Below, in pieces: positions 24,988 through 29,613 of a stretch of 29,613 nt of DNA. The stretch spans positions 1-29,613 of IMG/VR virus record IMGVR_UViG_3300047546_001116; one strand, 5' to 3'. The notes under the pieces are model-generated. The model had not been told where the DNA came from, made no database searches, and saw only the letters and a list, made by a program, of their open reading frames with translations. A program made the translations under genes and the position numbers. The first letter of the stretch is position 1. Each line of letters begins with the position of its first letter. This stretch comes from a virus.

Positions 24988-26046
24988 TTAGATGATCGAC
25001 TTCTTTTTTAAATCGATAAATTCATGCAAGTTGTGGAATATATATGGATCGGTACCAATCTTGGCAAATTCTTTTAAAAATTCAGCGTGTTCTGGGTGGT
25101 TTGTGTCCCATATTTTAATTTTTTCAAACTCTTGAATACTGTATGTTCCCCAGTTATTGATTCTACCAAAAAATATTCTAGCCTTTTCTTTCAATATTTT
25201 TTTCATAGTATCCGCAAATAGCCCCATTTCTTTATAATTCTGAGATTGTACAACAAATGAAACTTTTATCTTTCTTATGGAAGGTATCGTATATATAAAT
25301 TCAAGATTGTTTAACAAATTTCCCCAATTCCCACCCAGTCTAGTGATATTTTCATATGTGTATTGTGTACCAGCATCTATACTTATTTCACAAGACTCTA
25401 CATATTTGTGAATATTAGGCATACTTTCCCACATACCCTTATTCCATAAGCTAGCATTAGTATGTAAATGTATATTTTTTAATTTTGGGTATTTTCCTGG
25501 GGTGAAATTTCTAAGATAATTTCTATAAGATACCGAAGCGAATGGATCGGCGGTACCCGAGCAATATATAGTTTCTATAGAATCAGAATAAGCCTCCTCA
25601 AATTCATATATTTTTCTATCTATTTCTTTTATCTCTTCACTGCTTGCCACAATCATTTTAATTCTACAGGAAGGACATTTATAATTACAAGTCCTATCAA
25701 ATGACATTTGGAATATCTTTGGGCCGTAATCAACATAACCAGATTTTAAATTTAATATTTTTTCAGATACGTCTTTTCGATGTTGTATTGGACCAATAAA
25801 TCCACCATCAAATGTTAATAATTGAGATAAAAATGGACATTGGTGTTTATCACAAAATCTATATGATCCGTCTAATACAGATTCTCTAATTTCTACCGCC
25901 TCATTTGAATTCCATAAATCTTTTAATGGTACATCATTAGGTAATTCTTTTAATAGCCAACTAGCACAACACATAAAGTTTTTATTTCCATGTATTTCTA
26001 AAGCCTGGAAAGGAACTGTACATATATAGTTTTTTAAGCCAACCAT
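24988..26046 (-). CDS. Radical SAM protein with N-terminal cysteine module
   Basis: The 352-residue protein has the radical SAM motif CNYKCPSC (Cys120, 124, 127) in the context FQMSFDRTCNYKCPSC. An N-terminal cysteine-rich module stands before it: Cys9, the pair Cys26-Cys27, then Cys65 and Cys70 (FCDKHQCP). In the usual SPASM enzymes the auxiliary cluster module is C-terminal, so here the order looks reversed. Strand-like segments IETIYCSGTADPF follow at the SAM-binding region. The start abuts the preceding stop (TAAATG). The likely role is modification of a peptide or protein; the substrate is unknown. Confidence 0.82.
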   Translation of the reverse strand: MVGLKNYICTVPFQALEIHGNKNFMCCASWLLKELPNDVPLKDLWNSNEAVEIRESVLDGSYRFCDKHQCPFLSQLLTFDGGFIGPIQHRKDVSEKILNLKSGYVDYGPKIFQMSFDRTCNYKCPSCRIKMIVASSEEIKEIDRKIYEFEEAYSDSIETIYCSGTADPFASVSYRNYLRNFTPGKYPKLKNIHLHTNASLWNKGMWESMPNIHKYVESCEISIDAGTQYTYENITRLGGNWGNLLNNLEFIYTIPSIRKIKVSFVVQSQNYKEMGLFADTMKKILKEKARIFFGRINNWGTYSIQEFEKIKIWDTNHPEHAEFLKEFAKIGTDPYIFHNLHEFIDLKKKSII

Positions 26047-26700
26047 TTAAATTAAACTTTTACTTTTTGTGGGTATTCTTACTATTTTATGTGGGGCATC
26101 TATCCATAATTTAATACATTTTTCGTATTTTCTTAATCCCAAATATTCGTTTAGTTGATTAATTTTTACAGTATCTTTTTTAATAAAAATATCTTCATAC
26201 GTAAACAACGGAAATCCATTTTTAGAAATAGTATCAAGCACTTTTGCTTCGGCTTTTAAATCTTTTTCAAGTTTCTGGATATTTTTCTCATCTTCAACGG
26301 ATAGTTCGTAGTATCTTGGTTTATGCCAATTTATGGGTATTTTAGAGTTGTTTGATAATTTTTCGTGAAAGATAATACTTTCGGCTTGCAGTCTTTTATT
26401 CTCTCTTTCCAGTAATATTATTTTGTCAAAAAACGTTTGAAGCCATTTTAAATAATCATCATAATTGTTAAACGATTCGTAAGGGTATCCATCATCATCT
26501 AAAAAAGTCTTTATAAGTATATTTTTTTTATCTATAATTTTATCTATATTTTTATGTTTATTCTCACTATCTGATGTTCTAAAATTAAATGGCTCGAACA
26601 TAACATCAAATTTTTTATTTTCTGAAGTTAAACAACAATTTATATAATTAAATAGTGATGTAGAACCACTTCTAGCGTTACATAATATTGCGATCCTCAT
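26047..26700 (-). CDS. Sulfotransferase-like protein
   Basis: The 217-residue protein starts RIAILCNARSGSTSLFNYI, where NARSGSTSL (8-16) matches the 5'-phosphosulfate (PAPS) loop of sulfotransferases. KIILLERENKRLQAES (93-108) fits the 3'-phosphate binding element with Arg and Ser. GFPLFTYEDIF near residue 165 is the segment usually preceding the last helix of these enzymes. It is shorter than typical members, mostly on the C-terminal side. It overlaps the oxygenase gene by 4 bases. The expected reaction is transfer of sulfate to a hydroxyl of sugar, tyrosine or lipid. The acceptor is unknown. Confidence 0.75.
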   Translation of the reverse strand: MRIAILCNARSGSTSLFNYINCCLTSENKKFDVMFEPFNFRTSDSENKHKNIDKIIDKKNILIKTFLDDDGYPYESFNNYDDYLKWLQTFFDKIILLERENKRLQAESIIFHEKLSNNSKIPINWHKPRYYELSVEDEKNIQKLEKDLKAEAKVLDTISKNGFPLFTYEDIFIKKDTVKINQLNEYLGLRKYEKCIKLWIDAPHKIVRIPTKSKSLI

Positions 26701-27251
26701 ATTAATTTTTTTTCTTTGTCTAGTTTGTAATAATTAAAATCGGTATCGTTAATCCAAATATTAAGTGCGCATCTAAGTCCGTTAAACACTGGCATAACCC
26801 CATGGTATATTTTATTACCCTCAAATGTAACCCCCTCACCAATATTTAAATGAACTTTAACATCTGAATCTTTTATGTTAACACTTTTTCTAGATAAACA
26901 AAAATCGCCATCTTCATAACCATCCGAAAGAGATATTACAGTAGTATAATTGGAGGTTTTATCTAAATGTAGATCGAGATATCTTCCATCATAATATCTA
27001 GTTAAACTTATATTAACATTCTTTATGTTAAACTCACCATAATTAAACCAGAATTCAATTTTTTTTTCTAAATAAAGTTCCTTGATTTTATTTATTACCC
27101 TATTCTTAAAATTTTCATCATAAATTCTTCTACAATCCCAACTGTTTAATTCGTGCTTATAGTATGAAAATACTTCACCGTTTTGCATTGAAAAATCAAT
27201 TAAATAATCACACTCGTCTTTATCAAAAAATTTATTTACTGAATATTTCAT
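26697..27251 (-). CDS. 2-oxoglutarate/Fe(II)-dependent oxygenase
   Basis: The 184-residue protein has the complete facial triad and cosubstrate residues in the expected order. They are HLD (His95-X-Asp97) in YYDGRYLDLHLDKTS, His150 in KIYHGV, and Arg160 in GLRCALNIWI. VISLSDGYEDGDFCL resembles the strand region of prolyl-4-hydroxylase-type enzymes. It should hydroxylate a protein, peptide or small molecule using oxygen and 2-oxoglutarate. ATGA overlaps tie it to both neighbours. The substrate is not readable. Confidence 0.88.
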   Translation of the reverse strand: MKYSVNKFFDKDECDYLIDFSMQNGEVFSYYKHELNSWDCRRIYDENFKNRVINKIKELYLEKKIEFWFNYGEFNIKNVNISLTRYYDGRYLDLHLDKTSNYTTVISLSDGYEDGDFCLSRKSVNIKDSDVKVHLNIGEGVTFEGNKIYHGVMPVFNGLRCALNIWINDTDFNYYKLDKEKKLI

Positions 27252-28069
27252 ATAATATAAGAATTAGGTATAGATGCTTTTTCTAATAATCCGTTTTTTA
27301 AAATAAAACTATATAACTCATCAGCAATTAATTTATAACCATTTTTGTTTGGGTGTTTACCGGCCGTATTTTCTGTCCAATAATTTCCATCCTCCCAAAC
27401 ATCACTTCTTTTCGTGTCTATCAAAAAGTCTGCAAATGTTTTATCTTTAAATCCCCAATATCTATTTTTATCTATATGTCTTGTATTGTCAACTTCTTCT
27501 ATAATATCACTACTTATCATTCCATCAAAAGCATCACAGAAAAGATATCTTATACCCATTCCTTTAAACATAAATTGAAGATATAGTATATAATTTTGAT
27601 TTACTATGTCATAATACGTGTTAGTAAAAAGATCCGTAACATAAAAATCTCTAAAATTTTTCTCTATCCTATTGTATTCGAAGTTTGAATCACTATCTTT
27701 TTCAAACAAATACCTATATAAAAATCTTTTGTTTTTATATCTTTTACCCCATAAATTAAAATTATTATCTTTTGGAAAGAATGGTAAATTGTCTCTCAAT
27801 GATGAGGACCACATTATAACAACAAAATCATCTTTGCCGATGATTTTATTTTTTAATCTTGAACAAATTGAATCGAATATAACATGATTACAAAAACCAC
27901 CGACGCCGTCATTTTGAAATTCACATTTAAGTAAATCGGAAAGATGTTTTGGCCAACAATATTTGTGTCTTATAATTGTTCTTTCTTCTGGGACTTCAGT
28001 TGTTTTTTCTTCATTTATATTTCCACCCACACCTTCGGTCCAGCTGTCACCATAAGCAAACAATTTCAT
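27248..28069 (-). CDS. SGNH/GDSL hydrolase-like protein, catalytic triad possibly incomplete
   Basis: The 273-residue protein begins MKLFAYGDSWTEG, the block I Ser (Ser9) of SGNH hydrolases. A block II-type Gly segment NDGVGGFCN and a block III-like VIMWSSSLRDN are present. Block V reads TAGKHPNKNGY with His239, while the usual Asp three positions before the His is replaced by Thr/Ala-type residues. Esterase or acetyl-ester chemistry is the family norm. Here activity is uncertain. It is preceded by a 46-residue gene by 4 bases and overlaps the oxygenase. Confidence 0.78.
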   Translation of the reverse strand: MKLFAYGDSWTEGVGGNINEEKTTEVPEERTIIRHKYCWPKHLSDLLKCEFQNDGVGGFCNHVIFDSICSRLKNKIIGKDDFVVIMWSSSLRDNLPFFPKDNNFNLWGKRYKNKRFLYRYLFEKDSDSNFEYNRIEKNFRDFYVTDLFTNTYYDIVNQNYILYLQFMFKGMGIRYLFCDAFDGMISSDIIEEVDNTRHIDKNRYWGFKDKTFADFLIDTKRSDVWEDGNYWTENTAGKHPNKNGYKLIADELYSFILKNGLLEKASIPNSYII

Positions 28070-28073
28070 AGGT

Positions 28074-28214
28074 TTATCCTAAATGCTTATTTTTTATTGC
28101 GTTAACTACTTCTTGAAATGCTGCTGAAACTTTTGTTTTAAGTTCATTTGATATTGGGGCGATAATTGGTTTAATCACCTGCGCCGGTCTTTCTATTCTT
28201 TCTTTTTGTGCCAT
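28074..28214 (-). CDS. Small 46-residue protein of unknown function
   Basis: The frame from ATG 28214 to TAA 28074 encodes 46 residues beginning MAQKERIERP, with a Pro/Ile-rich middle (VIKPIIAPI) and an amphipathic helix (AAFQEVVNAIKNKH). It lies neatly between the Hint-like gene (23-base gap) and the SGNH gene (4-base gap), in the same strand and with an A-rich leader, which supports it being real. No family is recognised. It is the smallest gene in the modification cluster. Confidence 0.65.
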   Translation of the reverse strand: MAQKERIERPAQVIKPIIAPISNELKTKVSAAFQEVVNAIKNKHLG

Positions 28215-28237
28215 TTTTATGTGATTTATATTTTTTA

Positions 28238-28324
28238 TTAAAGTTTACTTTGTCCGCCGCTACAACTTGGACAATACCAACTATTGCACCAGTGGCCGCA
28301 ATAGTTCCATGGACACCAGCAAGA
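28238..28324 (-). other. Cys/Trp-rich 28-residue C-terminal segment
   Basis: After the Hint-like HN, the last 28 residues (S402 to the end) hold six Cys, four Trp and two Tyr, mainly in the C-W-C, W-N-Y-C, W-C and C-P-S-C pairs, then end Gly-Gly-Gln-Ser-Lys-Leu. Such density of Cys and aromatic residues suggests a metal-binding, disulfide-rich or enzymatically modified peptide. Its release after Asn401 is an inference. Confidence 0.6.
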
Positions 28325-29613
28325 GTTGTGCATAACGCTAAAATCACCGTCACCTATATCAACTAAGAATAAATCGGACGGTTCAAAATCTAAAGTATAA
28401 ATTGTCTTTTGAGCGTGTTCCATTTCCAGGCTAGCAATCTCTACTTTAGTTAGTTGATTGGTATTTGAATCTGTTATAACTAACTTGTCACCAACATACA
28501 TTTTATTAACTCTTTCGAATTTGGTTGCTGTTGAATCTTTTTCTTCAATATAGTACACACAAGATGGTGCATCTATCCAGCTTCTGCCATCAACTAATGT
28601 TATTCTAATATATATGGTGTCAACTAAAGATGATACTTTGTTTTGAAGTGTTGTACCTGTTTGAATTAGTGTTTCATTATCCCTTACCAAATTACTATCC
28701 CATCCAAAAACTTCAACCTTACCCTCTTCAAATTTGGCTGCATGGTTATCGTTAAAATCAACATAGTCGATTGATCTCATGAAATCACCCAATTGAATGG
28801 TATCCACATCAGCCAATGTTCCGTCATATTTTAATATTTGACTATCGTCATCTGTATGATAATCATTTATGGTTGACTCGCCAATTTCTTTGGTAATATA
28901 TTTAAATCTACTTTTTTGGTTTAATCTATTAGTACCGGCTACATATTCATCGGCATAGAAAGATAATGGTAAAATCGTAGATTGTGTATATCCCCCCATG
29001 TTTATAATATCTAAATTAGGCCCGTATATAATATCGATACTTCTAATAATTGAATATCTACCTTCAACTAGGTTATCCTCTGAGAATATAAACTCTTGAG
29101 CTAAACAATCTGACTCTACTGATGACTTTAACGTGCTTAATTCATTTGAATCGCTAACTTTATGAATAGCTGGATATGTTAAAACGTTATATTGTGGAGA
29201 TTTTGATTTTATTAAAACGTTAGGTGCGGTGCTACTAAAATCAACATCATCCAAAGTATCAAGGCTCAATTGAGGTGAGTTAAAATAGGTTTTTGGCGAA
29301 TAGGTTGACCCGCTCATTAGTGAGAAAAACTCAAATTTATCTGCACAATATGTTTCATCAACCAGGGCAGTGGTATCAAAAGACTGCCTTAATATAAACT
29401 TATTTGGGGCGTCTTCAATGTAAGGAACAGTAACAGAATTCATGGGAACAACATATTCATTAAAAGTAATATTGTTTTCCAAGCATTTTTCCTGTAGTAT
29501 TTTTTTAAATTTAAATGGTTCCATCATTGGCTTATAGGAATCGCCCTGTGTCCAAATAAAGTGGAATTCTGTTATGTTGTTAGCATTTAAAACACTAAAA
29601 AGTGGATCGTAGT
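28238..29613 (-). CDS. Virion-type protein with ATP-grasp-like region and Hint-like C-terminus (5' truncated)
   Basis: The frame is open to the right edge: 28 residues precede the Met at 29527, so the true start is outside the window. Numbered from that Met, KFILRQSFDTTALVDETYC (43-61), PNVLIKSKS (102-110), CLAQEFIF (141-148) and SIIRSIDIIYGPNLDIINMGGY (159-180) follow the order of an ATP-grasp fold, and similar proteins occur in T4-like marine phages. Residues of about 323-401 resemble a Hint domain, ending VMHNS. A 28-residue tail with six Cys and four Trp follows. Its role is uncertain; it is likely a virion or peptide-releasing protein. Confidence 0.68.
   Translation of the reverse strand, partial: YDPLFSVLNANNITEFHFIWTQGDSYKPMMEPFKFKKILQEKCLENNITFNEYVVPMNSVTVPYIEDAPNKFILRQSFDTTALVDETYCADKFEFFSLMSGSTYSPKTYFNSPQLSLDTLDDVDFSSTAPNVLIKSKSPQYNVLTYPAIHKVSDSNELSTLKSSVESDCLAQEFIFSEDNLVEGRYSIIRSIDIIYGPNLDIINMGGYTQSTILPLSFYADEYVAGTNRLNQKSRFKYITKEIGESTINDYHTDDDSQILKYDGTLADVDTIQLGDFMRSIDYVDFNDNHAAKFEEGKVEVFGWDSNLVRDNETLIQTGTTLQNKVSSLVDTIYIRITLVDGRSWIDAPSCVYYIEEKDSTATKFERVNKMYVGDKLVITDSNTNQLTKVEIASLEMEHAQKTIYTLDFEPSDLFLVDIGDGDFSVMHNSCWCPWNYCGHWCNSWYCPSCSGGQSKL
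28325..28561 (-). other. Hint-like (intein-type) domain
   Basis: Residues from about Cys323 (SCVYYIEE) to Asn401 follow the Hint pattern. A candidate N-terminal Cys comes first, then FERVNKMYVGDKLVITD, matching the IxxVGDKV-type strand of inteins. A late TIYTLDFEPSDLFLV and a terminal VMHN-S complete it. The His-Asn-Ser end is the strongest sign. The N-terminal half is short and lacks a clear block A, so it may be a divergent Hint or only a relic. Confidence 0.5.

Noticed and set aside
28171-28353. Short frame (60 residues, hydrophobic) overlapping the Hint tail
   Set aside because: It is read in another frame over the HN-S junction and overlaps the better-supported 46-residue gene. It has no clean leader.
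1-29613. tRNA or other RNA genes
   Set aside because: Gaps between genes are all under about 80 bases and show no cloverleaf or conserved RNA structure. None was seen.

Overview
The window looks like a stretch of a large, AT-rich, double-stranded DNA phage (probably a contractile-tailed, distantly T4-like virus) that infects a member of the Bacteroidota. The phage evidence is a 2561-residue fibre made of trimer-type coiled-coil repeats, three tandem fibre/adhesin paralogues beside it, a virion-type protein with a Hint-like C-terminus, dense packing, and start/stop overlaps of 1 to 4 bases. The Bacteroidota evidence is an encoded outer-membrane protein whose signal peptide ends in a typical SFG|Q site, and A-rich leaders without a Shine-Dalgarno sequence before almost every start. 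Stop codons are TAA, TGA and once TAG, so the standard code fits.

Layout. Bases 2-106 are the tail of a plus-strand gene, followed by a perfect 11-bp hairpin. Bases 185-7123 (plus) are a glycan and surface-modification operon: a small ribbon-helix-helix-like protein, two GT4 glycosyltransferases, a small beta-rich protein, a GT2 enzyme, a SAM methyltransferase, an NAD-dependent sugar epimerase and two more GT2-type proteins. It ends at a bidirectional terminator (7112-7132) where two transcription directions meet.

Everything from 7138 to the right edge is on the minus strand, so it is read from right to left. First comes the end of a large ATP-grasp-like/Hint-like protein whose start lies outside the window (28238-29613). 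Then come a 46-residue protein, an SGNH hydrolase-like protein, a 2-oxoglutarate/Fe(II) oxygenase, a sulfotransferase-like protein and a radical SAM protein, all nearly touching. Next are the giant fibre (17239-24924), three fibre paralogues (13836-17221) and two conserved helical phage proteins (12284-13785). A three-enzyme cassette follows: radical SAM/SPASM, a U32-peptidase-like protein with possible Fe-S cysteines, and a methyltransferase (9594-12284). Last are an outer-membrane barrel, an overlapping DUF401-like inner-membrane permease and one small protein.

Four things stand out. (1) The fibre carries a cupredoxin-like domain with an intact set of type-1 copper ligands. (2) The outer-membrane barrel carries a TonB-box-like segment and is translationally coupled to a permease. 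(3) A Hint-like domain appears positioned to release a 28-residue peptide very rich in Cys, Trp and Tyr, just upstream of oxygenase, sulfotransferase and radical SAM genes. (4) A U32-like protein is coupled by TAATG to a radical SAM/SPASM enzyme. Functions are read from motifs only; no searches were run.
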